NCBI GenBank assembly: GCA_018417955.1
Contig: JACTVC010000002.1
Location: forward strand, 434,001-498,000
DNA length: 64,000 nucleotides
From: Laccaria trichodermophora
Taxonomy: Eukaryota; Basidiomycota; Agaricomycetes; Agaricales; Hydnangiaceae
Reading direction: 5' to 3'
Below, piece after piece: positions 23,141 to 35,019 of the stretch (positions within the stretch are counted from its first letter, which is position 1; each line of letters starts with the position of its first letter). The notes under the pieces are model-generated. The model was not told the origin of the DNA. It saw nothing but the letters and a program-made list of their open reading frames with translations, and made no database searches. The position numbers were made by a program, and so were the translations under genes.

Positions 23141-24504
23141 ATGCCCAGACAAAGGGAACCATGGCTCCAACAGGGCGGTATCTACCGACGCGTCAACGAT
23201 CTCAACGACTCCAGTTGGGTACAAAGCCCAGCTCTGGAAATGGATGGGGATGCGACGATGCCTGTGTTGCCCGTCGTGCCTGTTTTTTGGGAGAAGGACA
23301 GGGAGGGGAGGGTAAGGGGTGCTGGTGGGGTTTCGACGCCGAGTGGCAGCAGGTCGATGGGCAGTAAAATTTCACCCATGTCAAGTGGTGTTTCACCCGT
23401 GTCAAGTGGGGTGTCCAGTGGGGTTTTGTCAGTGACGAATGACAGACGGGTATCAGAGCCACGGGAGACGAGGAACCATAGTGGGCGTGCGCACAATTCG
23501 ATTTGGAGGGCGGTTAAGAGGTGGTTTTGTGAGTGCTCTCTCTATCTATCGGTCTTGCGCGTCGACTTTTGACTTGACGTTTACTTGGATAGTCCGACCG
23601 GCACCAGCACCCATTCCCAACGACCCACCCCCAGATCAAGAAAGAGAAGAAGAGGAACTACCTCCCCGCGTACAACCACATGAATGGAAAGCGCGGGGAT
23701 ACTACTCCCGACCAACACTCAACGGCGTCGAAGTTCGAAATTCACGCATGTCTCTCCCCTCTTCTCTTCCCTCCACCCTTCCCACTAACCCACTTCCTCA
23801 TAGCACTCTCTCCAAACGCCGTCCTCCCACAATCAATCGACCCCGACGAAATCTTCCACTCCCTCCGCTCTCCCAGAGGAACACCCCACCCCGAACGCTG
23901 GATCCCAGGCCTAGTCCACCCAGCTCTTCCACCGCGCCCATCCCGGTGGACAGACCCCATCCCAGGCCAACCCCTCCCCTTCCCCTGGGAATGCCAACTA
24001 AACCCCTTCATGGAACATCTCCTCACAGGCCCACCCCGCCTCTCCTGGTCCATCGCGCACACACCAACCACATCCATAACCTACGGGCACACCGAATCCT
24101 GTATCCCACTCACCCTCGCGGACCTTCACCAACCCGCCACCTTCCCCTTCGTAACCCATTTCTACATCAACGGACTGGCGGACGACTCGGCTCCCCATTT
24201 CCCGTGGCCCGTTATGGTGATTAATCATAGAGGCGTCAAGTGCGTTGATGTGTTTGAGGTGCTTTATGAGAGTTTTCAGAGGTATGTTGGGGCGGATGAA
24301 CGGGAGAGGTGGAGTGGGACTAGGAAGGTGCAGGCTGATGAGGCGTATGCGAGGAGGTTGAGGGCGGAGGGGGTGCAGAGGGGGAGACAGGGTCAGCTGG
24401 ACCCGATGAAGAGGGTGGATTATCTTGGGCAGCAGGTCATGTTTAGGGGGTTGGAGCCTAATCCTGATGGGGAGGGTTGGATGTTGTTTTTGGGTCTTGG
24501 TTGA
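23141..24504 (+). CDS. DUF6699-like protein, three exons
   Basis: Model: exons 23141-23528, 23593-23745 and 23804-24504, giving 413 aa. Intron 1 is a normal GTGAGT...TAG of 64 nt. Intron 2 (58 nt) is in frame only with a GC donor (GCATGT) and a CATAG acceptor. The first 130 residues are Ser/Gly-rich and probably disordered, followed by an acidic and proline-rich linker. The C-terminal half matches the pattern of the agaricomycete domain DUF6699 as I remember it: Trp/Pro-rich blocks (PFPWECQLNPF, PATFPFVTHFYI), then FPWPVMVINHRGVKCVDVF, and a final RVDYLGQQVMFRGLEPN block. The function of that domain is not known. The start is the first ATG in this frame after upstream stops; an earlier ATG near 23064 is out of frame. 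Confidence 0.72.
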
Positions 24505-26660
24505 ATGAATTTTGCTTTTTTCTTTTTCTTTGCTTTCTTATTGTTATCGCTCTCTCATTCATTCATACATTGCATTTGGATCCTCTTCATCTCTGGCAAG
24601 ATCACTATTATCATATTCTACATAGTTTGTGCAACATCAGAATATCTACCTGCATCATCACCTCCTCACCCTCTTTGTTCTCGGCTTGCCAGTTTCAACA
24701 GAAGCAACCCTCAACCTCTCCCTCTCCTCAGCATCTCTCCTCCTCCTCGCCTCCCCCTGCCACCCAACAGCCTCCAACTCAAACTCAGCAGCAACAGCCC
24801 ACACATGAACCCCCCTCTCAATGCCTCCTCATCTGGACCAACATGTAAGGCTGTATTAGTTACAGCTGTCTACACTACCTTATATATGCACTGGTAGGTG
24901 AAAGAGTAATCTTTCACTTATACGACCTTTTGGTGTAGTGGTTGCATTGCGGTGCACTGATCAGTATTTCCAAGGGGGGAGCACAATTTTAATTTAATAT
25001 ATCATGTTGATTTTTCTCGTAAGGCCAGTATGGCTGGACTAACTAACCAGGCGTGTGAACAACCTTCCATATATAGGTAAAATCTATAAATAGGTAACAT
25101 GTTTTGGGCGTCATTTGGGCATGTCAGCCTTGTCAGCTGCCATCTTATCCTTTGCTGCCCCTTCCTCTGCTTTTCTCCATGCTCTTATTACATGGGTCAC
25201 AAACCTACTCATTGATACCACAATCCAGTCCAATGCACAAAAGGTACTGCATGCCCATGATGTCTCACAACTTTTTCACCCACAGGTAATTACTGAGTAC
25301 TCCACTTTTGTCCTCCACCTTAACTGCATCTATGCTCTTACCACAATCACAATGCAGATGTTTGAATATTGTCTGCAATCCTTATCATATACTAGGTTTT
25401 TTGAAAGGGATTATCATCCTAAGTGTAAATGGCACATACTTACTGGTTCTGGCAGGGTCATTCTGAGAAATATCCCACTTGTAAGTGAGGACAGCTTGCG
25501 ACCCTGGGAAATATTCCCCTTGTAAGTGAGGACAGCTTGCGAAACACCTCAGAGATGCACCAGAGCTCATCTGGCCCATGAATTACCTGAAATTGGTACT
25601 TCAAATAAAAAAAATTTAACAGCCAGCCGGCTGGACTAACTAACCAACCCCATATGGCAGATTCAAATCCCGCTCCCCCCTTGAGTATTTCTACAGTCTG
25701 CTTGTCACGACTTGTTTGGGCTTGTTTCAACTCGTACGAGTCCAAACGAGTCCAAACGAGCTGCAAGTCACAAGTTGACAAGTAGATCCAAAAATCCCAC
25801 AAGTTGAGTCGCGAAATCATTTGACAAGGGGGTTCAAGAAATAAAAAAAAGTAGCTGGGGTTGAATTTTTTTGTAAGGCCCTGTGTGCTTGACCTACCTA
25901 CCTATGTAATCAGGCACATGCCTATATATGGCAATATGACATCATCATCATGATCCCTCTGATCCTCTAAGGCTTTGCATACCCAATTTCGTGGGGCTAT
26001 CTCCAATGCAACACATCATAGGTGGTACTAAAAAATAAGTGAGTGTAGTGATTAACTTGTACAAGACTGATACTCACACATTGAGTCTCACATCCAACCC
26101 TTTTACATTTTACCAAGCCATTGCATTCTGAGTGCCATACCACACTGCACAGGCATCCGATTAGAGCATCTGATGTGTCAAAAGCATCAAGATGATTCAA
26201 GTTTTGAAATCAGGTCACACAGCATACCCATTGGTGTCAAGAACTGGTCTCTAACTGTTTTGTCAGTAAATTGTGATTGATTAAAACATTAGACAAAAAT
26301 TTGATGAAGATTAGACTGTGAAAAATAATTTTGAAGCCAGAAATTGGGCCAGATATAATGAAATATAATATTCAGTCAAGATAGTGTATTATATGATGAT
26401 ATTTTACATGCAGGAATACTGTAAATCACCTTGGAAAACCAATTTAGGACTATTTCATAGAGGGTTCCAAAAACCTTTTTTTCGGCCTATGGCCAACCTA
26501 CCTACCCAACCCCTGGTCCAGCATTCAGATCCCTGAACCCCCTTGTCATTTGACAAGTTCCAACAAGCCAACAAGTTGAGAAAAGCTGTAAATGGATTTT
26601 TGGTATTCAATAACAAAGGAGCAGTAGCCATACTAGGTTATTGTATAGTATTAGCTAGTC
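24505..26660. other. AT-rich spacer with SINE-like fragments
   Basis: No gene is seen. This is where the sequence changes to AT-rich, CpG-poor DNA with long A/T runs. Several short related segments recur, near 25020, 25620, 25865 and 26485 on the plus strand and near 30080 on the minus strand. They combine a pyrimidine-rich AACCTACCTACCC/AACTAACCAACC block, a GATTCAAATCCC or CATTCAGATCCC block resembling a pol III B box, and a CCCCCTTG end. They may be tRNA-derived SINE pieces. Runs of ACAAGTTGACAAGT/GTCACGACTTG words near 25700-25830 also recur near 29640. Confidence 0.35.
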
Positions 26661-26667
26661 CTGTTTT

Positions 26668-27916
26668 CTTCGCACCCCAAAAACCGTGTCAGGAAATGTT
26701 TATGTAATCTGCAGACTTTGAAACTCTGGCGTGTCAACAACTACATGCTCCCTCTTGGCTTTCTACGTGTTTACAGCCCTACTATCCTCCTTTCCTATCA
26801 CAATTATAATATATTATATTCAAACTTCAATTACTATGGAAAACAATGTCAGAACTGTCCGAATCTGTAAGAAAACGCCTGTGGTTGAGGTGCCAGAAGC
26901 TCCACATTATATCGCACATTTTCCGCCCTCTGCCTCGAATTTTGGGTGCTCGTTGGATTTCCGGATGAGGAGGAAGTTGCCTTGAAAAAAAAAACCACAC
27001 TTTTGCAAATAGACATTGGGGCCCCGGGTTCCAATGTCGCACTGAGGCCAACAACAAATATCAATAACGGAAAGCGTCCATGGAAGAAGGTTCTGATAGC
27101 CTTGAATGCTGGACGGAATGAAAGGCCCCATTCAATGATCAGGTGGACTGCATGCAAACATGATGTTGGATTGGAAAGTCAGGCTCTTGGTGATCTCTCT
27201 CCGTTCCTTGTTGCACAGATGCTCCGCATCCACACATATGACCTGCCACCTAACACATTCCATGATCTCTCATGCCAAATGAACTCCAACCTTTCGCGCC
27301 TTGCTGAGGGTTTCGTGGCAATAAGAGAAAGCAGATACATTGAGTTTCGAACGACAAAAGTTTGTTCACCTAGAACGTTGTTAGTGACAGAACACACACA
27401 AAGAAGGTAATCATACAATATTGCTGGCTAATCCCTTCGTCGGTGTGACCACGACGCCAATTGGCCTTGAACAGGTGGGCAGATTAGCGGGATATGACTT
27501 GTGGTGTTGGAGGGAATAGAAAAGGCTACCGATTTCCCATCTCCAGTTGTAGTGCAGCAGTCTGCAGAGAATAACTTGTCCATCAAGGATAGCTGAAATG
27601 AGTTTGAGCTGAACCGTATGCAGCCTGCTCATTCACAGTGGTATAAGTAATCTTTTTGCCAATGGTGTTGTAGCCCTAGAGGGTCCTTCCAGTGGGGGTT
27701 GGCCATTCTTTCGTGTTCATAACACGTTTGAAGTAGTTCAAAAAGCCAAAAAGTCAGTGTTCAATGTTCAGGGTGCATAAAGGGAAGATTGTATTCAAAA
27801 TCGCGTCAGGGCATGAAGGGAGCAGACCAATATCGACATGAGGAGGTCGGACCGTGATTTCAGAGTCCGAAGATTACATAAACATTTCCTGACGTGGTTT
27901 TTGGGGCACGACAAAC
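26668..27916. mobile_element. TIR element (about 1.25 kb) carrying a helicase remnant
   Basis: About 26668-26740 and 27843-27916 are inverted copies of about 70 bp, sharing CCCCAAAAACC, GTCAGGAAATGTTTATGTAA and GGACT/AGACT-TGAAA. Outer borders and a target duplication could not be fixed. The interior contains the minus-strand helicase pseudogene. At 1.25 kb it is too short for a complete RecQ helicase, so it is a deleted, non-autonomous derivative or a captured fragment. Confidence 0.6.
26849..27632 (-). pseudogene. RecQ-like superfamily 2 helicase remnant
   Basis: Motifs appear in order but in different frames. A Walker A-like TTGDGKSVAF is at about 27550-27520, motif Ia-like IGVVVTPTKGLASNIV ends at about 27411, and a damaged DEVH-box context (VHLIIEWGLSFRPAFK) is near 27150. 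Motif III-like VGLSATLEPG lies near 27060-27030. A GTATGA...TTCTAG intron-like gap follows the TPTKGLA block. Several frameshifts separate the pieces and everything after motif III is missing. Such helicases use ATP to unwind DNA. Agaricomycete genomes carry many RecQ-like copies, some linked to telomeres or mobile elements; which group this came from cannot be told. Confidence 0.65.
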
Positions 27917-28265
27917 AACAGACTTCATATATCGTGAACCAAGGTACGACTACACATATATCGAGGTCTGTCTAGGAGAGACTAAGTATTAGCAGGAAAT
28001 ACTTCAATAGCTATGAGGGAACGACGGTACACCAATTACGGTCGTATTGGGTATATATCAAGTGAATAGAAGATATGAGGGATGATGGATGTGAAGTACG
28101 AGGAAGATACTATGGAGGTGGTGGTACTCCCCACAACGCCAGTGCATCCTGCCCAGCTGACGTATCGCTGAGTTGCCGTGAAGTTGTGGTCATACCGCGG
28201 TGGTGCAAAGGTCGATGGTAGGCCTCTCAAGTAGAAATATCAGTAAAACATCGGCTCCGAAAAAG
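27917..28265. other. Spacer, nothing firm
   Basis: A 64-codon minus-strand frame lies at 28036-28230. It could be part of the decayed dehydrogenase downstream region but shows no dehydrogenase motif. Confidence 0.35.
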
Positions 28266-28266
28266 T

Positions 28267-28863
28267 TCAATTTCGCCAATCGTGAAGCAGGGGCTGCTTA
28301 CCTTTTTCCTGGGCAAAGTGCACAAGGGCGCTCATGTCCGCCACTATAGAGGTTATGACGCTACCAGGCGGAGGTACGCTTGAGTGACGAGGAACGTACC
28401 ACTGACGTTGACTACCTGTGAGTGAGAAATGATCAATGTCTTCAACGGGTGGGCCAAAAGAAGGAAAAACACACCATGTCGCGTCACCACTTATCAACGT
28501 CGATATCCTTGACGAGACCTTATACGCCGATCCCAGCATTGTTGGCGAGGATATCAACCTGGCAAAATGCATATTTCACTGCTTGTTCGAGGACACTGAC
28601 AGCCTCCAGCGAGGTTGTGTCAACACTCACCACCAGGACCTGGCCTTGCTGTTTGATCTTCGGAGTTACCACATTCGTTTCCTCCTGCTTCTGCACATTC
28701 CATGCACCTATGACCAAGCCAGACACACCTGCCTTGGCAAAGGCTAATGTGATTCCCTTTACAACAGAAAGGGGAATGTTAGAGTCTGGAAAACTCAGAT
28801 TTAACTGGAACATACCCTATGCCCTGACTTGCTCCAGTGATAAGAACTGTTCTACCACCTGTA
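28267..28863 (-). pseudogene. Short-chain dehydrogenase/reductase pseudogene
   Basis: Read on the minus strand, an exon piece ends in GRTVLITGASQGIG, the dinucleotide-binding TGxxxGIG motif. After an intron-like gap of about 55 nt comes ITLAFAKAGVSGLVIGAW and then VDILANNAG, the NNAG motif. The same frame continues as GLVKDIDVDKW, but a TAA interrupts it after NNAGIGV and a TGA replaces the Trp expected after DKW. After a second intron-like gap (GTGTGT...CACAG) it resumes as VNVSGTFLVTQAYLR, typical of these enzymes. A frameshift then leads to GSVITSIVADMSA. The catalytic Tyr-x3-Lys region is absent. Family members are NAD(P)-dependent oxidoreductases; this copy cannot make one. Confidence 0.75.
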
Positions 28864-30436
28864 AATCAGGAATGACAGCCTGTAGAGCAGGTTAGACATC
28901 TTGATGATGATGTGTTTCTGTGAATTGGTTGGGAGAGACAGGAAACATGGGAGGGAAAGAATCAGCCATCATGCAGATGCGTAACTTGGTTACTGCTTAT
29001 TAGATAAGCAAGTCGAACCACTTTTCGCAGTCTTCTCTCAGATACAATGTCTGCCATCTTTCTCTTGTGTTCCCCACTCTTGCCGACGATGCTTTTGCCA
29101 CTCTAAGATGCCTTCCTACTCATGCAACGACCGTCATAGTGGATTCCGCAACCCAATTGGTCCGACACGACACGACACAGCAATGCACATCAGGTCCAAC
29201 ACAACACAACAATACACCACCGTGGATGTATTCGCTCCAATCCCAATTGGCGTAATGTGTATGCGCGATACGATGCTGTGTTTGTAGAGACCAAATCAGA
29301 GCTTTCTGGCATGTGGGGCACGATGATTGGGTGTGTCCTCTTCTTTTCATTCAATTTTGACAATCATTGTCACTCACTCACTCTTGCAAGTGATATTCAG
29401 GCTTTACGCCTCCTGTTTGAAAGAAACGGGCACCATAATCTACAACTTATCGTTGGAATCCATTGAGTGTGCAGCCCCCTTTTTGGTTCATCTCCTCTCC
29501 CAGAGGATTTCTATTTTTCTCGATCATTGGATGCATTTTGTGCTATTTTCGTTAATCAGTACACTGACCATCATACACATAAATTTTTACAAGAGTAAAT
29601 GTACACAGTCATAGTAAGGTAGGTAACTGCAATCACAGTAACTTGTCAACTTGCGAGCTTTTCTAGGCTTGTGACTTGTCAGCAAGCTGTCAGTCGCAAA
29701 AAGTCGCAAAAAGCCAGCTAGTAATCTGTAGGTTTGCTGATGCATATGGCCATCTTACACAACACATCTTTGTCTCTCCTTATTCTCACAGTCCCTACTT
29801 CTCCATCCTCCCCACCATTGCACTCCTAGCTGCTTCTCCACCTGCCCTAGCATATGGAGCCAACAGCCAGGCCTCAAATAAATATATGTAATCATCCAAA
29901 AAGTCATACTTACTTAATGCAACAACAGTGTAACAATCCACCTGTACAAAATGTGAATTTTACTATTTTATTTGTAGAAGACTATGAAACACTATGTACA
30001 ATTGCAACAATCATGAGGATCAATAGACAAGCCCTGTTCAGTTGATTAAAGTATTCTCTAGAAAAATGTGTATGTACATCAAGGGGGTCCAGGGATCTGA
30101 ATGCCGGACCGGGGGTTGGGGAGGGGGGTGGGTCCTTGAGCTCTTAAAAAAAATTGCTACTCAGGCCAAAAACTGGCCAAATGGCCATCAATTTCACTCA
30201 CCAGTTTCTCTTCAGCTATTCTAATGTGCTTTACACACTCTACAGACACATTTCTGACTTATAACTAATAATTTTTTAATTCTTTTCTTCATTTATGCCA
30301 AATAACATGTGACTTTCTTCTTGCGACCACACCCAACCTCTTCAACACTGATACACTTTGCACAGGGATGGTTGTGAAAGTGCGAAACACGCAAACAAGG
30401 ATCAAGTGCATCGGGGGAGAACCCTAACACCTAACA

Positions 30437-30469
<33 letters not shown>

Positions 30470-30596
30470 TCACAGTCTCGGTGCAAGAGTTCAAGGGCCT
30501 TTGGTATTAAGAAATACCTCTTTTGTCTTCTTAGGTTAAGTCTCAATAGTTTTCATAATAAAACGGGGTTTTATTATTGGGTGTGGTATTAGAATA
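28864..30596. other. AT-rich spacer
   Basis: No gene is seen. It contains words shared with 25.7 kb near 29640-29720, one inverted SINE-like fragment near 30080, and a microsatellite listed separately. Confidence 0.4.
30437..30470. repeat. (CA)n microsatellite
   Basis: About 16-17 uninterrupted CA dinucleotides. Confidence 0.9.
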
Positions 30597-30950
30597 CTGT
30601 ACTAATCCAATCAATTCGTCAGTCACACATCACAGGGGGTCCGAAATTGACGAAATTCTAATGGGTCACGGGTCACAGGGGCCAGTGACAAAACCACCAA
30701 ATCAGTTGGAAAAAAGAAGCAAAATTGGGAATTTTTTTATGTTAAAAATCAATTTTTTCCCTCTCTACATCTCTCTAGCAAAAATGTCTAAACTGTTCTA
30801 GGACCTATATTATCTATAGACAGAGGGCCACTCCAACATTTTGATGAAATTTTCAGGCAGTCACACCTTTCTCGGTGATGTGATGAAACCAAAATTTCGT
30901 TGTGTCAGTCACAGGTCACAGGGTGAGACGAATTGATTGGATTAGTACAG
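30597..30950. mobile_element. 354-bp MITE, Tc1/mariner (Stowaway-like) type
   Basis: Terminal inverted repeats of about 24 bp start CTGTACTAATCCAATCAATT at both ends and are flanked by TA on each side (30595-30596 and 30951-30952). Just inside, GTCACA..CACAGG words are also inverted. There is no coding capacity. TA duplication, size and TIR length fit a non-autonomous Tc1/mariner-superfamily element. Its TIR differs from those of both Tc1-type elements in this window, so its transposase source is elsewhere. Confidence 0.82.
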
Positions 30951-31701
30951 TAGTTCAATAGAACAAAGTTTGTCTTTCTGGGATCCTGGTTACTCAAATG
31001 CAAAGTTCTCAATCACAGTTTTCTTTAATTGACATGAAACACGAATTTATCAGACTTTTATAACTCCCTTGAGCTTTTATTATGTCACTACACTCCAAAA
31101 CAAAGGGTACAAGTATGCTGTCTCGTCTAAATGATACTGTGCTTTAAAACCTCTTATTCAAGTCTCCAAGTAAGCTGACTCCCAAGCACGCTGGCTTTGT
31201 TCACACTGTACTTTTCTGACCATGAAGAAAACTCCTTTAATTGATTACAACTGTCCACCTCCTAAGTCTCTACTTGGAGTGCAACTAGCTGGTCAACAGG
31301 GACAATTTCCTACCATTTGACCTGCCAGTGCACCCTTTTTATACTCCAAAACTCCTATCTATGCTTTTACATGTGTTTTTCTACGGTTTTATATTGGCTC
31401 GAATTACAAATGGCTTATAGTGAACAAATGGTATATTGTATAGTATTTCTCTGGTGGGACACTACAATTTTGTAGTGTTGCGTCTTTCATCTTCAAGCAC
31501 ATCAATATTTGATGTGTGTGCGGAGTTTAGCTGGTGTGCTATTCTTAGCTTGGCATGATTCTGCGTGATTCTTTTCTATGGCCCAGTGTACTGGTTTGAC
31601 AGATGGCATCAATAATGATTAACGTTTCCTGATGCATTGATGCGCATGCATACGCGTTGCCATTAGCCTTCGGTCTCCCATCATTTCCGGGTTTTTAATT
31701 A
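30951..31701. other. Spacer between MITE and Tc1-type element
   Basis: No gene or repeat of note is seen. The last two bases of this stretch (31700-31701) are the TA duplication of the element that starts at 31702. Confidence 0.45.
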
Positions 31702-31831
31702 CAGCACTTTTCAAAAAGGTTGACAATAACGTGATTTGTGGGAAAGAAAAGAAGAGGTGACCCTAGATTAGGGTTAGTCCAATTTGAGCGTGATTTCCTG
31801 CTCCCCATCGCTTTCCGTCTGTTCTAGTACC

Positions 31832-33256
31832 ATGGCTCCCAAGAAATCCACTAAAACTTTACCTGCTCCCACTGATACACGTCCACAACAAACTAAACAT
31901 CCCAACATTGCTCCGAAACCAACTTCAGCAGTCTTAGCTGCCCTGAGAGAGGAAGAAGAATCAGATAGCACTACCAACCGTAACTCTGACAGCGACGACG
32001 ACGAGGAGATCGCGAATGCAGCTGATGAGAGCAACCCTGAGGCTGGTGATGAAGGCAGTGATTCCGACTCTGTTGAAGAGGTCCCAATTGCAGTTCCACG
32101 AAAACACGCAAAAGCTTTGAACAACACTGCTATGCCAAAAAGTCTGTCCACGCATATACTTCCATATTGTGTCATGAGCTGAATCTCCCTTAGAAAAGGC
32201 CAAGAAGACCACTGAGCAAAGATCCGATGCTGGAAACCCACCAATCACTCCTTCGCGCCCAACTACGAAGATAAACTACAACCTGCTCTTCTTTTCAGCT
32301 GAAGATCTTGCTTGTCGTGATCCCAAGGTGGGCTACCTTATTCTTGGTGATGATATTGCTTGGGAAGACTTCTACACCCACATGAAAATCAAGGCCTGCG
32401 ATCAACTTTTTCCAAATCAACCTGTTGTCAATGATAATTCCTTTGATATGACTTTTTCTATTGCTCATCATGTTCCAATTGCACTTTCCCTCTCCTCTGC
32501 TGCTGACTATGCTCATCTCCTTACCAATGCTTTGAAAATGAAAAAGAATCCCACTGTGAAGGTCTTGTTGACTAGTTGTGCCCCAAACTTGGTACGTGAA
32601 TCGTGAATTTGTATTTATGCGGTTGCATGATGAATATCATTTGCAGGAGCCCGGAAAAGAAAATATAGCTGCTCCTGCAGCTCCTGCCCAAAACGATGGT
32701 CGTCCTGAACTCAAGGGTCCTGCTGAAAAGAAGAAGAAGAGTAGGGTATGTATCGTTCCATCAATGTTTTGATTTATCAGAAGAAGCAATGGCGCTTCCC
32801 TTACCATTTGCTAGGCGCCACGAGAGTCAGATATTCTCCCTGCCAATTTCGCAATCAACAGCAAGATACGCGCTCTCAGAGAACAATGGGAATGCAACAT
32901 TACGTCCTGTAAATCAGATTTTTGCTTCATACCTGCAGAAGGGCCGCATTTCCCTCTCGGGCACGGTCATTTTGAGAAGTGGGCAGCAGCAATCGTATGT
33001 TTCCATCCCGATATTCACATCTATCGCTCATATTTCATTCTAGCTCCGCAGTGACAATTTGGCCAGCATGGAAAAGCCGCTGAATATCCTCCTTTTTGAT
33101 CCAGTCTCATCTCACACAGCTGTATCGAGGTCGCCTCTGTTACAAGCCCGCCTCAACGTGATCAGCAAAGAAAAAGCTCCGCCTCTGCCACAAGCAGCTC
33201 CGGTCATCAACATTGTGCTACCGAATGACATGTTCAATCCCTACCAACACCCTTGA
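31832..33256 (+). CDS. Accessory protein of the Tc1-type element, unrecognised, five exons
   Basis: Model: exons 31832-32141, 32194-32591, 32647-32745, 32815-32994 and 33044-33256, all joining in frame with GT-AG introns of 49-69 nt; 399 aa. The N-terminus is basic (MAPKKSTKTLPAP), followed by an acidic Ser/Asp/Glu-rich stretch. A middle domain (YNLLFFSAEDLACRDPKVGY) comes next, then a Lys-rich linker. The C-terminal part has spaced cysteines and histidines (CNITSCKSDFC, then GPHFPLGHGHFEKWAAAI) that could bind a metal. Another open piece at 33340-33440 (ASELWELGFKPGEIVDLKEA) may be a sixth exon, extending the gene to 33440. I recall similar hypothetical proteins in agaricomycetes but no function. 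Being inside the TIRs, it may assist transposition (inference). Confidence 0.7.
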
Positions 33257-33625
33257 CCACTTTCGCCAGCATCACAAATGACCAGCCTTATTCCTTCTAC
33301 CCACTCCACTGGGCCGCGGATGAGCATGGAAGGCATTTGCGCATATGGAGGCTAGCGAGCTATGGGAGTTGGGTTTCAAGCCAGGGGAGATCGTCGACTT
33401 GAAGGAAGCAGTGCTGGAGTGGATGTTGAGTAAAAAATAAATAACATTTTATTGCATTCTATCCCTTCCTGTTGTTACAAAGTGCTTCAATCAATACAGT
33501 TCATTCAGAAATACCCAGCATGCAGAAAGTAACCAATGGCATCTGAAGCAGTTACAACCTCCATGATTTCCATCAAATCAAACAACATCCCGTCGCCTTC
33601 GCGTACCAAGAGTGCTCGATGACAA

Positions 33626-33634
33626 TGGAGGAAG
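33626..33634. repeat. Target-site duplication, left copy
   Basis: TGGAGGAAG, identical to 39136-39144. It lies within the transposase coding sequence. Confidence 0.85.
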
Positions 33635-34112
33635 CAGGGCATTCAGTAGATACACTATGGAACCATAACAATAGAAATTGACAATTGTCCCAATAAGTCA
33701 TAGGGCTACCCCAATGGGCCGAATTACAAAAGACATTATGATACTATACATTGGCCCAACAACATGACAATATGTATATTTGATTGTTGGGCCCAACAAC
33801 AGTGCCACAGTCCAAGCTAAGGGTTTATAGATTGGCCACATGGCTTAAATGGGGGTAATTTTGGCTGTTGATATATGACGGTATTAAGGTACCATTGAAA
33901 GTTGGGCCCAATGAAGGGAAATTGTTAAGGAAGATGGTTGGGCCCAATGGCCCAATTATTAAGCTACAGTTGATGGTTGGGCCTAATGTAAGGTATTTGT
34001 TAAGGGAACAGGTTGGGCCCAATGGTAAAATTTCAATGCTTTGGCTTGTAAGTTGGGCCCATGCCATGATATAAGCTATAGTTCATAGGTTAGCCCAATG
34101 ATTATTTGAATT

Positions 34113-34980
34113 TTGTGGGTGGGCTTTGGTCTGGTAAACCTGCGGGTCTGCTCCTGTTCCATTGGACCCACAGCCGCACAATTGTGCAATTACACCTGTG
34201 GGTTGGCTATTGTGCAGTTACCCCCACAGGGTAGCTCTTGTTCCGTTACCCCTGGGGGTCACCACGTGGGCCAGATCATGTTCTGTTACCCCCATGGATT
34301 GACAATTGATCCATTACACCCTCAGGCTGGCTGTTGTTCATTACCCCCATGGGGCAGCTCTTGTTCCGTTAGCCCTGTGGGTCGCCACACGGGCCAGATT
34401 GTGTTCCGTTACCCCATGGGTTAACAATAGGTCCATTACACCCGCGGGATCTTATTCCATTACACCCACGATGTCCAGCTCTTGTTCTCTTAGACCTGCG
34501 GAACCTTCTTCCATTTGGCCCACGGGTTTCCAATTACAGCAACGGACCTTGTGTGGCTCCCCCGCAGGTCTCCGATTACACCCATGGATTACCTGCTGCT
34601 CCGTTACACCTGTGGCCACCCACGGACCACCTGCTGCTCCTTGACCAATTGGCCCTCTTCCATCAGCCCCCTCCCATGGGCCACGTTTGCAGCTGGCCTG
34701 CAAAATGGACCAACAATTGTGCCTTTACATTCAGAGACCATTATTCCATTACACCCATGGACCAGCAATTGTGCTGTTTCATCCACGGACGAGCACTTGT
34801 TCCATTACACCCATGGGCTGCACTCTCATCCGCGGACCTGCTCTTTTTCTGTTACCCCCACGGACCAGCAATTCTTTTATCTGTGGACCGACGGATTACC
34901 TACCACTCCGTTTCTGCAGAGACCCATTGTTGCTGTTGGACCCATGGGCCACACCATTTGTTAAGCCCATTGGTCTGTTA
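34113..34980. repeat. Irregular short repeats in the left arm of the foldback element
   Basis: Words such as TTCCATTACACCCATGG, GTTACCCCCA and CCACGGACCAGC recur every 30-60 bp. The repeat keeps several frames open by chance; no protein is supported. This block has no clear counterpart in the right arm, which is shorter. Confidence 0.6.
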
Positions 34981-35019
34981 CATCTGCGGGCCACCAGCTA
35001 GAGCTCCACAGACGTGAAC

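Noticed and set aside
24925..24990. tRNA gene suggested by TGGTGTAGTGGTT
   Set aside because: No B box or closing acceptor stem follows; at most a SINE-like fragment.
26946..27410. 154-codon plus-strand frame
   Set aside because: It is the shadow of the minus-strand helicase remnant, whose motifs are clear on the other strand.
34113..35017. Several overlapping frames of 100-150 codons
   Set aside because: Created by short CCATGG/ACACCC repeats in the foldback element; no consistent protein and no motif.
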